A DNA stretch of 64,000 bases from Cytophagaceae bacterium (GCA_025454925.1 JALONM010000009.1:1-64000), one strand, 5' to 3'; shown: positions 51,773-61,475, numbered from the stretch's first letter. Numbers and translations: made by a program. Notes: generated by a model not told the origin, from the letters alone.

Positions 51773-52147
51773 TTAAAATTTAACCATATCTTTTTTGAAC
51801 CGATCTATCACATCTTGCTCTTCCCTGGAAATACCTTCAAAAGAGACGGATATCTTTTCCAGAAACCGGATGCATTTTTCTTTTACTGAATCTGTAAAAT
51901 CAAAATCATGCCTGTTTGCCTCCAAGGTATCCAATGCATAACGATAGGCTTCTTCCAGTGATATATTTTCCTTTTCCAAAGTGGAAAACATAGTCACGAT
52001 GTATTCCTGATTCATATCTGAAATTTCCAACTCCTGCTGCGCGATGCGTTGAATCATCAGCTTTTCTTCTTTTTGTATTTCGCCATCGGCCTTTGCTATG
52101 GCATAAGCCAAACTTCCCATGGCTTGATGAATATTCTGAAGCGACAT
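51773..52147 (-). CDS. TerB-like small helical protein
   Basis: A 124-residue all-helical protein resembling the TerB/DjlA-N fold: AMGSLAYAIAKADGEIQKEEKLMIQRIA (the acidic metal-binding DGEI region) and FLEKISVSFEGISREEQDVIDRF. The start is ATG 52145-52147; a TTG two codons earlier is also possible. TerB-like domains act in stress and envelope processes, but their function is not settled. It is the first gene of a two-gene operon with the M48 protease. Confidence 0.82.
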   Translation of the reverse strand: MSLQNIHQAMGSLAYAIAKADGEIQKEEKLMIQRIAQQELEISDMNQEYIVTMFSTLEKENISLEEAYRYALDTLEANRHDFDFTDSVKEKCIRFLEKISVSFEGISREEQDVIDRFKKDMVKF

Positions 52148-52357
52148 ATGCAAAAAAAATTAGTGACTATTATTACTTTAATAAAAAGGCGATTCTAATA
52201 TATCTTTATTCTCCTATTGTATCGACTATGAAATCTTAGGAAAAGAGTATAAAACCACCAATATCCGGATTGTACCAGATAAACAAAGATATTAGAAATT
52301 TAGTCTAGGTAGCAAACGTTATGGATACAATTCTTCCCACTGGAAAAGAAGGGTGAC

Positions 52358-53533
52358 CTACCAGGGATCTTGGAACACGCCGAAGGCTACTCCAAAACGA
52401 AAAACGAAGATACTCTGCTGAAAATAAATATTATACGGATCGCTGCCATAATACCCCAAACGGGCAAAAAGGGCATAATCCGATTGTGTACCTACGCGTT
52501 CGTACCAGGTAAGGTCAATGTTTAGTCTCTTTTGAATATTCCACAAGGCAATAGGGTTCTGCACATAAAGCCCTCCATCGTTATAACGACCATCAACGAT
52601 GTATGAAACCTGGAGCGCCAATCGACTTAATTCACGAGATTGAAACTTCTGGTCTGTAGTTGCCCAACAAGATTTACCCCTACAAACCAAATCTTTCAGT
52701 TGAGGCATACGCAAGCGACTGCATTGAAAAAACAAACGCTTGCGTGCATATAAATGATGAGCCAGAAACTTTGGAGAACTCAACAAACGTGGGTGGTATT
52801 CATAACCGCCTCTCCAATGAAACAAATGCATCCGCGCGGCTTGCAGGAAACTTCTGGCACCACGTTTTACTAATTTGGGCACACCTTCCTGATGTATTTT
52901 TTGATAAAATCCTCCCATAAAAAAATCCACTACCGCCTCTTCTGAAAAATTACCATCGTAGGTATTCAATATTCCAGAAGCATAATCGAACTCGTAAGTA
53001 TCCTGGCCATTAGAATGATGATAGAGGGAAATGCCCAGATAGGTACCGGGCAGGCCGCTTTCCTTCACCCACCGCTGATGTGCCAAGGCATAAGTGCCTC
53101 GAGCAATAAAAGAGGGGGTGCGAATAGGCAATGAATGATCGTTTTGAGTTGAGTCGTTGGAAAAAACGCGAGCCGTAATGCTTGGCACTACCTGAAACGT
53201 ATGAATCCACTTATTAAAAAACCAACGCTTTCCTCCCAGATTTAATACCGGTTGAATAGTAATATTGAGCGCGTATGATTTTTTTTGTAAAGACGATGAG
53301 GTATTGCGATGAAAATCTGTTCCTTTCATGGATGCCAGACTAGGCTCACTTACTTTTTTAAAAAAGGAACTGAATGCATACGCCTGCTTACTTCGTATAG
53401 AAAACGATTCGTCGGGCTGAGCAAGTATTGAGTCCACGGCTATTTCAGTTTGTGCATGTAGAATATTTCCTGCCATATACAGCAAGAAAAAAAACACTCT
53501 ACACAACAAGAAAAAACAGCAATGTTTTGTCAT
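52358..53533 (-). CDS. Outer-membrane barrel, phospholipase A-like
   Basis: A 391-residue exported protein with a signal peptide (CRVFFFLLYMAGNILHAQ), the beta-rich pattern of a 12-strand barrel and a C-terminal aromatic end. The segment YLGISLYHHSNGQDTYEF resembles the active-site His-x-Ser-Asn-Gly of outer-membrane phospholipase A (OMPLA); a later Asn (SGILNTYDGNF) could be the third catalytic residue. Such enzymes hydrolyse outer-membrane phospholipids. The similarity is visible only around that motif, so it is tentative. It starts at ATG 53531-53533. Confidence 0.6.
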   Translation of the reverse strand: MTKHCCFFLLCRVFFFLLYMAGNILHAQTEIAVDSILAQPDESFSIRSKQAYAFSSFFKKVSEPSLASMKGTDFHRNTSSSLQKKSYALNITIQPVLNLGGKRWFFNKWIHTFQVVPSITARVFSNDSTQNDHSLPIRTPSFIARGTYALAHQRWVKESGLPGTYLGISLYHHSNGQDTYEFDYASGILNTYDGNFSEEAVVDFFMGGFYQKIHQEGVPKLVKRGARSFLQAARMHLFHWRGGYEYHPRLLSSPKFLAHHLYARKRLFFQCSRLRMPQLKDLVCRGKSCWATTDQKFQSRELSRLALQVSYIVDGRYNDGGLYVQNPIALWNIQKRLNIDLTWYERVGTQSDYALFARLGYYGSDPYNIYFQQSIFVFRFGVAFGVFQDPW

Positions 53534-53712
53534 GGTTTGGAAATTAACGAATGCGAAGGGTGACCTATTCGAAATTAAAATATTCCATTCGCATGAGAGA
53601 TACAGCTCAGTATGTATGCAAGTTGATCTCTGAGCAGAAATTTACCTAAAATTATTTAAAAGTGTACAAGCGCTGCAAGACAAGGTTTCGTTCCGCAACA
53701 AAAAAAGAAAAG

Positions 53713-53752
53713 AAACTAACAATCCTTTTGCAAGCAAAAAGATTGTTAGTTT
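53713..53752 (-). terminator. Strong terminator of the YiaA-like gene
   Basis: A 19-bp stem with one mismatch (53713-53731 with 53734-53752) and a two-base loop. On the minus strand it begins eight bases after the stop at 53760 and is followed by a U-rich stretch. Confidence 0.88.
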
Positions 53753-53759
53753 TTCAAAA

Positions 53760-54179
53760 TTACATCGAAGGATTTTTAGGATTATTATCGAAGGACGATG
53801 CGTCGCGGGTATTTTTCTGGACAGCGATAGCTCCAAACATGGCTAGAATAAAGGAAAAAACATAAAAACCCTTTTCACTAGGCAATAAGGTAGCATTCCA
53901 TAAACCAACAATAAGCAGTACTATGGCTAGCAGGGTAGAAATCCAACTAAGCGCGTAATACAAATCCGTTACCGGAATTCCTTCCAAACGGTCACGCACT
54001 GATTTTTGAAGAGAGATTACAGAAAACACGCCAAACATGAGGATGGAGAAATAATACCCTTTCTCGTTTAACAACATTTCTGCGCGCCATAATCCAACGC
54101 AATAGCCAATCATTCCGATGCCGAGGGCAAGCCAAGATGCGCCCACAAAGGCGGCTGAAGGTTTCTGAGTCATATTCAT
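53760..54179 (-). CDS. YiaA/YiaB-type inner membrane protein
   Basis: A 139-residue protein with two similar halves, each having two membrane helices: ASWLALGIGMIGYCVGLWRAEMLLNEKGYYFSIL and LSWISTLLAIVLLIVGLWNATLLPSEKGFYVFSF. The repeated GLWxAxLLxxEKGxY motif is the signature of the YiaAB domain; the protein has two copies, as in E. coli YiaA. The function is unknown. The start is ATG 54177-54179 or the ATG two codons later. It is 55 bases downstream of the ceramidase-like gene on the same strand. Confidence 0.93.
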   Translation of the reverse strand: MNMTQKPSAAFVGASWLALGIGMIGYCVGLWRAEMLLNEKGYYFSILMFGVFSVISLQKSVRDRLEGIPVTDLYYALSWISTLLAIVLLIVGLWNATLLPSEKGFYVFSFILAMFGAIAVQKNTRDASSFDNNPKNPSM

Positions 54180-54234
54180 ATATAGGTTAAATTTAATATT
54201 ACTAAATTATTCTATCATTCTAGTACTCCTTGGA

Positions 54235-55011
54235 TCAGGTTTCGTTGATTTCTTGAACCAGTTTTGAGGAAGCAGAAGCATACACCTTGGTCCATTGTAC
54301 TACCGGCACTACCGCCGCGGCAGCCAGTAAATGTTTGAGCGGATGACCACTCAGTCCGATTCCCCAATTCCAAAGGGTATGATCTGCCAATTCCAATCCT
54401 TTGGCAAGTGCATAGCACAGCAATATCGGAAGCCAGATAGATTTCCATGCCCCTGCGCGCTGGTACATGATAAGCAAAATAGGTATGGCTAGCATTGGAT
54501 AAAATTGAACCCAGGCATACCAGCGCAAATCCCCCTTTCCAGCCTTTTCCGATAGATACCAATGCACTACCGATATTACCCCGGCTGCGAGCAATGGAAT
54601 CCAGATGCGTTTGGCGAGCCTCGAATGAACATGCTCGTTGATGGCAAGTGTTAGCAAGGTCATAAAAGCCAGACTCATGGGAATCCGGTCCCAGACCAAG
54701 CGCGCATGATTCGGGCTCCAATGGTAATAGGCAGAACCCAATCCAGTCAATATCATGGCAAACCAAAAAAACATTAACATGGGTCTACGGGCATCCACCA
54801 GTTTACTGCTATGCAAAAAGCCAACGACCCCTACCAATATAAAGCCCAGGTTAGATACTACATTGGCCGCACAAGGAATACCGAAGATCGTATTATCTCC
54901 TGCAAAGCAATGGTAATGCGGATCTTGTGAGATAGGCGGCAAAAAAGCCAATACCAGTAAACTCATCAGCGAACACGCCAGGAATATCCATAATTTCCAT
55001 TCGTTTCTCAT
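54235..55011 (-). CDS. Ceramidase-like (CREST family) membrane protein
   Basis: A 258-residue protein with seven or so membrane helices resembling alkaline ceramidases and other CREST-family hydrolases. Key motifs: CAANVVSNLGFILVGVVG, GSAYYHWSPNHARLVWDRIPMS (with the zinc-site His and Asp) and SGHPLKHLLAAAA (two His). Ceramidases cleave the amide of sphingolipids; many Bacteroidota make sphingolipids, so the activity would fit, but other CREST substrates are possible. It starts at ATG 55009-55011 and is divergent from a helical-repeat protein gene. Confidence 0.88.
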   Translation of the reverse strand: MRNEWKLWIFLACSLMSLLVLAFLPPISQDPHYHCFAGDNTIFGIPCAANVVSNLGFILVGVVGFLHSSKLVDARRPMLMFFWFAMILTGLGSAYYHWSPNHARLVWDRIPMSLAFMTLLTLAINEHVHSRLAKRIWIPLLAAGVISVVHWYLSEKAGKGDLRWYAWVQFYPMLAIPILLIMYQRAGAWKSIWLPILLCYALAKGLELADHTLWNWGIGLSGHPLKHLLAAAAVVPVVQWTKVYASASSKLVQEINET

Positions 55012-55075
55012 ATTTTTAGATGTTATGTACCAAAGGTATGTTAGGATCTTGGTCTTGCCAATTCAAAATTGAGGT

Positions 55076-55155
55076 ATAAAGGACTTTTTATTTATGATAC
55101 TTTTAAGCAAATTAAGGGTACAAAGAGCTTTTTAAGTAAAATAAAGGACTTTTTA
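55076..55155 (+). promoter_or_regulatory. Direct repeats upstream of the helical-repeat protein
   Basis: The 15-base sequence ATAAAGGACTTTTTA occurs exactly at 55076-55090 and 55141-55155, the second ending one base before the ATG at 55157. A third, degenerate copy (ACAAAGAGCTTTTTA) lies between them. Each copy is nearly palindromic in its centre. They could be binding sites for a regulator or remnants of slippage. Confidence 0.55.
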
Positions 55156-55156
55156 A

Positions 55157-56665
55157 ATGGACCGCATTCAAGAGATAGGAAATTTATTAACCCCTCAGGA
55201 ACAAGAAGATTTTATACAGGGATTGCATCGCAATCAAGCCAAACATCCTGGCAAAATCATTCAGCTATTTCAACATATTGTGCAACATCAACTTACCGAC
55301 CGAACCTTACTCCTGGCACACTTATATCCGGAAAAGGAAAATGTAGACGCCTATTTAGCCACGCGCAAAAGACTTTTGAATGAGCTAACCATATTCTTAT
55401 CACAACTGCAGCGAAAAAAATATGGCAGTAAATTCCAGGAAACTGAAACTAACTTTTCTGCCGCCAATTATCTGTTTGCACATCATGCAAACAAGCTTGC
55501 CTGGGAATATCTTCGGGAAGCAGAACGCCTGGCCTCCCAGATGGAAGCCTTGCCCCTTTTGAATGCCATCTATTCGTATCAAATAGAAAAAAGCGATACG
55601 GAATTTGCTCCGCCCATATTGGAGATCGTAAAAAAGAAAGAAAAATGTTTACAACTAAACCAGGCACACGATAAAGCTTATCTGGGTTTACAACTGCTTA
55701 GAAAGAAAATTCAAGAAGCACTTCAAGATGGCAAAGCACTGGCTTTAGAAAAAGAACTTCGGGAAGTTTGGGAAAAACTGCAAATGAGCGAAAACATCCT
55801 CGAACACCCCAGAATTTTGTTGCAATACATCGCCATGATTCGAAATTTCTATTTATTACGAAAAGATTTTCAACAGCTATTACCCTTCATTAAAAAATAC
55901 TATCAACTACTAACCGATCAAGGTTTCGAATCAAATCAATTAGATGTAAAAATTCAACTACACTATTACACTGCTCATGCGTTGTACCGTGCCCATCATT
56001 TTGAAGCTTCCCTGCAAGTATTAGCATCCATGAAATCCTGCATGGAAGAACAAAGCGGCAGGTATTCAGGACAATATTATACTACCTATAATCTATTACT
56101 AGCCAATAATCTTAATTTTACAGGCCAAGCGCAAAAAGCCATCCAACTTTTGCAGGAAGTTCAACATCTATCCGCATCCAAAAGCGGTAAGAAGAATTAC
56201 TATAATTCGCTCCTAACCCTGTCTCTGTTGTATTTACAACAAGAACAAATTCACAGTGCGGTTCTGGTTTTTCGTAGTATTCATCACAGCGATGAATGGC
56301 TAAGAGGGCAACTAGGAAAAGAATGGCTAATAAAGAAAACTTTGCTGGATATCATTTTACAATGTGAACTTGGAAATACTGAAATTGCCCTAACCAGAAT
56401 AAAAAACAGCAGAAAAAAATTCAAAGAGTTTTTTCTGCAAGAATTCTACCAGAGAATAGAAATATTTCTACGCTTGGTGGAAGCGTATTGTAAGAACCCC
56501 ATTATTGCCACTCAAAAAGAATTTTCCGATTCCATGGAATTGGCATTTACATTTGTTGAAACCGAAAAAGAAGATTTACAAGCCATCACGTATTATGCCT
56601 GGCTCAAAGCAAAAGTAAAGAAAGAGAAGTACTATTCTTGCTTGCTGAAAATTTTAAAAGCCTGA
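55157..56665 (+). CDS. TPR-like helical repeat protein, unknown function
   Basis: A 502-residue cytoplasmic protein made almost wholly of amphipathic helices: repeated hairpins such as YTAHALYRAHHFEASLQVLASM, YNLLLANNLNFTGQAQKAIQLLQEV and NSLLTLSLLYLQQEQIHSAVLVF have the TPR-like spacing of small residues. There is no signal peptide, catalytic motif or DNA-binding domain. It is Gln-, Leu- and Lys-rich. Similar 500-residue helical proteins are common in Bacteroidota. It is monocistronic behind three direct repeats. Confidence 0.82.
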   Translation: MDRIQEIGNLLTPQEQEDFIQGLHRNQAKHPGKIIQLFQHIVQHQLTDRTLLLAHLYPEKENVDAYLATRKRLLNELTIFLSQLQRKKYGSKFQETETNFSAANYLFAHHANKLAWEYLREAERLASQMEALPLLNAIYSYQIEKSDTEFAPPILEIVKKKEKCLQLNQAHDKAYLGLQLLRKKIQEALQDGKALALEKELREVWEKLQMSENILEHPRILLQYIAMIRNFYLLRKDFQQLLPFIKKYYQLLTDQGFESNQLDVKIQLHYYTAHALYRAHHFEASLQVLASMKSCMEEQSGRYSGQYYTTYNLLLANNLNFTGQAQKAIQLLQEVQHLSASKSGKKNYYNSLLTLSLLYLQQEQIHSAVLVFRSIHHSDEWLRGQLGKEWLIKKTLLDIILQCELGNTEIALTRIKNSRKKFKEFFLQEFYQRIEIFLRLVEAYCKNPIIATQKEFSDSMELAFTFVETEKEDLQAITYYAWLKAKVKKEKYYSCLLKILKA

Positions 56666-56950
56666 TCAACTCTTCATTGTAACGCTCTGCTAAAAGACCT
56701 ATTCCATTCCGGGCACATCATGCAGCCTTAATATTCTATGGGGCAGGCATCCCTTAGTTCGCTTGCAACGCATGGATATTTCATTTAGTATGCCCCACAC
56801 CAAACAAATAAAAAATAATTTTTCTTAAAAAACCGGTAGGGTCTAGGATCACCAGGCGTGTTTTATTGATGTCATCCGGTAGCTGTCTATTGAGCAGCAA
56901 TTCCGGTGAAGTGTAGAAATAAATTAATTCAAACCAAAACAAGTAACGCT

Positions 56951-57322
56951 ATGAAAAATTTAATTTTAATGTCGATCGCAGGTGCTGGATTAGCCCTACT
57001 TTTATCTTGCAGTAAAGATGCAGAATCGGTTTTACCAAGCACAGATGCATCTGCAATGTCCTTCTCCGGTTACAGTAGCGAGGATGAAGGAAGTGAAAGC
57101 GAAACCAGCACAGACAGTTGCCAGCATCCGGGTAAACCAAAAGGCAAACATCCCAAGCCAGAACAAATCATGACTGATCTGGACACGGATAAAGATCAAC
57201 GGATATCTACTTCTGAAGCGAAAGGACCATTGGTTAAAGAATTTTCCAAAGTAGATAGCAATCAGGATGGCTTCATCAGTTTGGATGAATTAAAAGCCAT
57301 CAAACCTCCTAAGAAGAAATAA
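56951..57322 (+). CDS. EF-hand lipoprotein
   Basis: A 123-residue protein from ATG 56951 (an earlier in-frame ATG at 56906 places extra residues before the signal peptide). Lipoprotein signal with lipobox LLLSC. A Ser/Glu/Asp-rich spacer precedes two EF-hand loops, DTDKDQRISTSEA and DSNQDGFISLDEL, each with the acidic ligand pattern for calcium. The C-terminus is Lys/Pro-rich. It is a likely calcium-binding envelope protein. A terminator follows. Confidence 0.88.
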   Translation: MKNLILMSIAGAGLALLLSCSKDAESVLPSTDASAMSFSGYSSEDEGSESETSTDSCQHPGKPKGKHPKPEQIMTDLDTDKDQRISTSEAKGPLVKEFSKVDSNQDGFISLDELKAIKPPKKK

Positions 57323-57370
57323 ACCCCTTATTTCTATAGAAATTTCTAATGAAGAAAAGTTGGTAAAAAA

Positions 57371-57397
57371 AACTCCAGCACAACTGGAGTTTTTTTT
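57371..57397. terminator. Bidirectional terminator between EF-hand and prohibitin genes
   Basis: Arms AACTCCAG (57371-57378) and CTGGAGTT (57384-57391), preceded by six A and followed by a T-run, so it works for both convergent genes. Confidence 0.93.
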
Positions 57398-57429
57398 ACT
57401 ATTAGTCTAAGGTTTCGTTTTTCTTTAAA

Positions 57430-58338
57430 CTAGTTGGTATTTAGCATCAATGGAGTACCCTTCCCACTGCCCATGATTATGATTTTGCTATTCGGCGAAT
57501 TAGCCAATTCCTTTTGCATTTTAATAGTTTCATATTGAAGTTGGCGTTCATTAAGTCCCGTGCTTATGATTTTGTGATAATCGGCAATCCCTTGTGCTTC
57601 CACACGTTTACGCTCGGCTTCTTGTTGCTCCTTCTGAAGCACGAATTGCATTTTCTGGGCCTCTTGCTCCGCATTGATTTTAGACTCAATGGTTGTTTTT
57701 ACGGAAGCAGGAAGATTAATATTCCGGATAAGAATTTGTTCTACCACCAATCCTCTGGATTTGAAATCAGCTGAAATACCACTAAAAATTTTATTCTGAA
57801 ATTCATCACGCTTCGATGAAAATAAAGATACGGCATCGTAATACACAGCAATATCGCGCATACGGGTACGAGTAATAGGGCGTACAATTTTATCTTTGTA
57901 ATCAATGCCAATCGTTTTCAAAATTTTCTGTGCTTCCGAAGGAAGCACTTTATACAACACCGTCACATCCATCGTTACTTCCAAACCGTCTTTAGAAAGC
58001 ACTACGATGGCATCGTTCCCCTGAACATCCCCTTCATTGTGAACGCCAGACATCGTATAGGACTGTGTTTTTACATCAAACTTTATCACATCCACCATAG
58101 GGTTTACTACATTCAAGCCTTCCGTAAGGAGATTATCTTCATCAATCTTACCAAAAAGTTTTTTAACTCCTACCTCTCCGGATTCAATCTGAACAATACA
58201 ACTCCAGAAAATCCCGATGATTACTAAAAGCGCGCCGAATACTTTAAAGCCTACGGCCAATTTTGTCAGAGAAGAATCTCCTTTGGAAAATACAAACCCT
58301 AAAATGAGTACAATGAGACCGATGATAAATAAAAACAT
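57430..58338 (-). CDS. Prohibitin/SPFH-domain membrane protein
   Basis: A 302-residue protein. One or two N-terminal membrane helices (about 1-55) are followed by an SPFH/band-7 domain (QIESGEVGVKKLFGKID ... VTVLYKVLPSEAQKI ... RTRMRDIAVYYDA) and a helical Glu/Gln-rich coiled coil (INAEQEAQKMQFVLQKEQQEAERKRVEAQG) typical of prohibitins. Such proteins form ring scaffolds that control membrane proteases and quality control. No FtsH or HflK/C gene is adjacent. It starts at ATG 58336-58338. Confidence 0.93.
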   Translation of the reverse strand: MFLFIIGLIVLILGFVFSKGDSSLTKLAVGFKVFGALLVIIGIFWSCIVQIESGEVGVKKLFGKIDEDNLLTEGLNVVNPMVDVIKFDVKTQSYTMSGVHNEGDVQGNDAIVVLSKDGLEVTMDVTVLYKVLPSEAQKILKTIGIDYKDKIVRPITRTRMRDIAVYYDAVSLFSSKRDEFQNKIFSGISADFKSRGLVVEQILIRNINLPASVKTTIESKINAEQEAQKMQFVLQKEQQEAERKRVEAQGIADYHKIISTGLNERQLQYETIKMQKELANSPNSKIIIMGSGKGTPLMLNTN

Positions 58339-58461
58339 AAGCGTAAGGATTTAAAATTAAAAATGAATTTAACGATAAATAAGATAAAAATGTTTTATAG
58401 ACCATCTTGCCATGCAGAACAAGATGATTGCTCAACACTGCATTCAAACTCGTTTCAGCCA

Positions 58462-60018
58462 TTATAGCTTAAAGCGCACTATGGAGGAGGTCTTCCCAAA
58501 CAAACCTCTTTTACCCACCAATACCATCGTACCGTCAGGGAAAAATAATGTGTACTCCCTGACTGGAATAAGCTTGGACTCATTGGGTATTTTTTGTTCT
58601 GTGATGGTACCGGTTTGTTTATCCAAGTATTTCATAGTAATAGAAGTAAGCGCACCGTCGAGGCTTTCCGAATAAGCATATAAAACCCCGAGTTGATTTT
58701 TACTTTCCTGAAGTACAAAAGAAACGGAATTTAAACCATCGCTGGCAGGATAGAGCTGATTTTTGGGTATATAATTCGACCAGGAAAACTCATCGTTGGG
58801 TGTAAAAGCAAAGACCAAAATCCCTTCGGCTTGTACATGTCCATTAATTTCAACCTGATGACTTACATCAAAAACATCGCGGCCAATATGAGGATATCCA
58901 TCGGCATACAAATGTCGTTTTTCCAATACAATAAATACCGCCCCACTGGCATCGCACACCAAATGGGTAATATCGTAATCCTTCCAATCTTCCTCCCCTT
59001 TCATGAATCCGGACTTTTTCCGGATATCAAGAATACGCGATGCTTTCGCCCCATTGATAGGTTCAAAAACAGGTTCCTGTACTTCCATTTTTTCAAAATC
59101 AAACCGGGTGTACATCACGCCCATAAATACTCCAGCAGAAAATTCAGAACAGGCTACCAACAGCTTCTTATCCTGAAGAAACTTCACCTGAAAATCATCT
59201 TTTACAAAATTGGAACCAGGTAGGTCTAACATTTCAAATTCTTTGGTATCCAGATTATACTGAATAATGACCAAACGTCCGCTGGTATTGGAATTAACGA
59301 TATACACCAAACCTTGGTCATTGAGGTAAATACCTTGATTGATGTAATTATCATCGATAGAAACTTTTCCTTTCGACAAAAGATTCGTGGAAGCATCGTA
59401 TACACAGAGACTGGCACTCAATTTTTTTTCGCCGTAATTATAAACATAAGAAATAAACTTTTTCCGGTCTGGCGAAAACTGAATGGTGTGTTTGTATTCA
59501 AAGGGAGTTATATAATTCTGATTAATATGCTCACAAACCACATCGGTAAAGGTTTCCTTTACATTTCCTTTATGCGGATGATTTTCCCACGCTCCAACCT
59601 GGTAGGTTTCCAGCACTTTGTTCCAATTCAGCTTACCACTTTGCGGATCAAATGCATAGGCCATGAGGGAAGTAGTTTTATCACTCAATTTATGCCAAAC
59701 AGAAAGCAGGATTATTTCCTTTCCATTAAAGAATAATTCTTTATAATCCTCCGCCGGATCAGCCACCAGAGGTACCCTCCAGGCAGCCTGCAGTTCATAG
59801 GAATAGCGTTCCAGCACGAAATCCGACTTACCGGATTGGTTTCCTTTAACTTTAGCCAGGGTCACAAAATCTTTGGCATTCAGCATCACAATATCGTGAC
59901 GATCATCTGGCTCAGAAAAGGGGCTGGCCAAACTGAATTCTGAACTGTGCACCTGGGCCCACAAGCCAGCAAAGCTTGTCCCAAAGACAAAAAACACTAA
60001 AGTAAAAAAACGTTGCAT
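58462..60018 (-). CDS. Secreted beta-propeller-like protein, unknown function
   Basis: A 518-residue protein with a signal peptide (FFTLVFFVFGTSFAGLWAQ). The mature part consists of repeated beta-rich segments with aromatic and Asp residues (YAFDPQSGKLNWNKVLE, QYNLDTKEFEMLDLPG, KYLDKQTGTITEQKIP), suggesting a beta-propeller. There is no sorting domain, barrel end or catalytic motif. It may be periplasmic or outer-membrane associated. It starts at ATG 60016-60018; the ATG overlaps no neighbour. Confidence 0.78.
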   Translation of the reverse strand: MQRFFTLVFFVFGTSFAGLWAQVHSSEFSLASPFSEPDDRHDIVMLNAKDFVTLAKVKGNQSGKSDFVLERYSYELQAAWRVPLVADPAEDYKELFFNGKEIILLSVWHKLSDKTTSLMAYAFDPQSGKLNWNKVLETYQVGAWENHPHKGNVKETFTDVVCEHINQNYITPFEYKHTIQFSPDRKKFISYVYNYGEKKLSASLCVYDASTNLLSKGKVSIDDNYINQGIYLNDQGLVYIVNSNTSGRLVIIQYNLDTKEFEMLDLPGSNFVKDDFQVKFLQDKKLLVACSEFSAGVFMGVMYTRFDFEKMEVQEPVFEPINGAKASRILDIRKKSGFMKGEEDWKDYDITHLVCDASGAVFIVLEKRHLYADGYPHIGRDVFDVSHQVEINGHVQAEGILVFAFTPNDEFSWSNYIPKNQLYPASDGLNSVSFVLQESKNQLGVLYAYSESLDGALTSITMKYLDKQTGTITEQKIPNESKLIPVREYTLFFPDGTMVLVGKRGLFGKTSSIVRFKL

Positions 60019-60094
60019 AATCGTAAAAGGTAAGTATTCTAATATATCAGATTCCTTTCAATCTATCAATAGTTCTGCTACAAGGTAGAAAGGT

Positions 60095-60643
60095 TTAGCT
60101 CAAATCAGGTCTGAACCGTGCGAAAATGGTTTCATCCAGAACGCGTCCGTCTTTCCAAAGTTGCTTTTTCAATAAAGCTTCCTGGTGAAATCCTGCCTTT
60201 ATCAGCACTTTTCCGGAGGCCGCATTGGATTCAAACACCCTTGCATAGAGCTTTAAAAATGAATGCTTATGAAAGATATAATCGACAAAAGAGGAAACTA
60301 CCAGGGAGGCAATTCCTTTTCCCCAATGTGGCTTACCCAACCAATAACCGATTTCAGCCGTATGGACATACACATCATCTCCTGGAATAAAGCTTATCAC
60401 ACCACAAAAAACATGGTCCGCGACGATGGCAAAATCTCTCACCTCGTTTACCTGATGACAATGATGGATATACCGAATCGCATGATCATACGAATACGGA
60501 TGCGGAAAATAATTACGCAACTGCCGCCACACTTCCACCTCATTGGCCAGTTGCGCCATACTGTACGCATCTTCATAGGCTACCGGCCTAAGCCAAATCG
60601 ATTCCGAACATACAATCCAATTTTCCACCATGTGCTTTTCCAT
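60095..60643 (-). CDS. GNAT-family acetyltransferase (RimJ/RimL type)
   Basis: A 182-residue acetyltransferase. The N-terminal WLRPVAYEDAYSMAQLANE pattern is typical of RimJ/RimL/SpeG-like members, and the acetyl-CoA loop is GYWLGKPHWGKGIASLVVSSF, followed by NAASGKVLIKAGFHQEALLKKQLWKDGRVLDE. RimJ/RimL proteins acetylate ribosomal N-termini; related proteins modify small molecules, so the substrate is open. The start is ATG 60641-60643; an upstream TTG adds nine residues and a second ATG at 60631 is also possible. Confidence 0.9.
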   Translation of the reverse strand: MEKHMVENWIVCSESIWLRPVAYEDAYSMAQLANEVEVWRQLRNYFPHPYSYDHAIRYIHHCHQVNEVRDFAIVADHVFCGVISFIPGDDVYVHTAEIGYWLGKPHWGKGIASLVVSSFVDYIFHKHSFLKLYARVFESNAASGKVLIKAGFHQEALLKKQLWKDGRVLDETIFARFRPDLS

Positions 60644-60776
60644 TGGTATCACCACCTGAACGAATTGCAACTTAGTTCCACACAGGAATCATCCTTCGCT
60701 TCAGGCAGTGATTGATACTTCGATTTCGGGAATATTTTTTTCAGGTAAAAGAAGTATATTAGAAAAATTTTAACGC

Positions 60777-61469
60777 ATGAAAATTCAAATTTACCGGGAT
60801 CCTGTTTTTCATATTATAATTGATGATTTTTTACCGCTAGAGGAAAATAAAAAGATACTAGAACACCTGGTATCACACGAAAAAGACTACGTGGCAGCAG
60901 CTCTGGGAGAAGGCCAGGAAACCAATGCTCAATATCGTTCCAATTTAAACCTTCACCTCGACAGACTTTATGCCTCTTCCGAAGATTCTACCCCGGAAGA
61001 AATTATAGGCAAACGCGGAAGTTCGCCTTTGCTGGCCAAGGTGGATGCATTCATACAAGATGAGCGGGTACTATCCATGCTGGATGCCGCTCCTGCGCCC
61101 CTAAACGAATTGCGTTACTGCAACTATTGGTCTACCCAGGTAAGCAGGTATGGTAATAAAGACCATTATCGCTGGCATTATGACCGCATTCCCTGGGACC
61201 AAACCCGGCTTATTACGTTCATTTACTATGTGCATGCTATTCCCAAACCCTTTGAAGGTGGCGAATTAGTGCTTAGCAATGGCTTATTGTGGGAAGATTC
61301 ACTTATCGGAAATGATTCTCAGAAAAGTATAGAACCTCTCAACAACCGTATCGTATTATTTGATTCCAGGTGCGTCCATACAGTAATGCCTACCCGCGCA
61401 CCAGAGGCTTTTGCCTCAGGACGTTTCTCTGTAAATGTTTGGATAGGAAAAGCGGAAGATTTTGAATAA
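60777..61469 (+). CDS. 2OG-Fe(II) oxygenase, prolyl hydroxylase-like
   Basis: A 230-residue non-heme iron dioxygenase. The iron-binding pair is HYDRIP (His-x-Asp at about 129-131), and the distal His is in RCVHTVMPTR with the 2-oxoglutarate-binding Arg in SGRFSVNVWIG. The core FEGGELVLSNG matches the prolyl 4-hydroxylase/PKHD-like fold. The substrate could be a protein side chain or a small molecule. It ends six bases before the metB-like gene and is the first gene of a four-gene operon. Confidence 0.9.
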   Translation: MKIQIYRDPVFHIIIDDFLPLEENKKILEHLVSHEKDYVAAALGEGQETNAQYRSNLNLHLDRLYASSEDSTPEEIIGKRGSSPLLAKVDAFIQDERVLSMLDAAPAPLNELRYCNYWSTQVSRYGNKDHYRWHYDRIPWDQTRLITFIYYVHAIPKPFEGGELVLSNGLLWEDSLIGNDSQKSIEPLNNRIVLFDSRCVHTVMPTRAPEAFASGRFSVNVWIGKAEDFE

Positions 61470-61475
61470 CAAGGT

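Noticed and set aside
53662-53865. 67-residue plus-strand frame
   Set aside because: It spans the strong terminator hairpin and the antisense of the YiaA-like gene.
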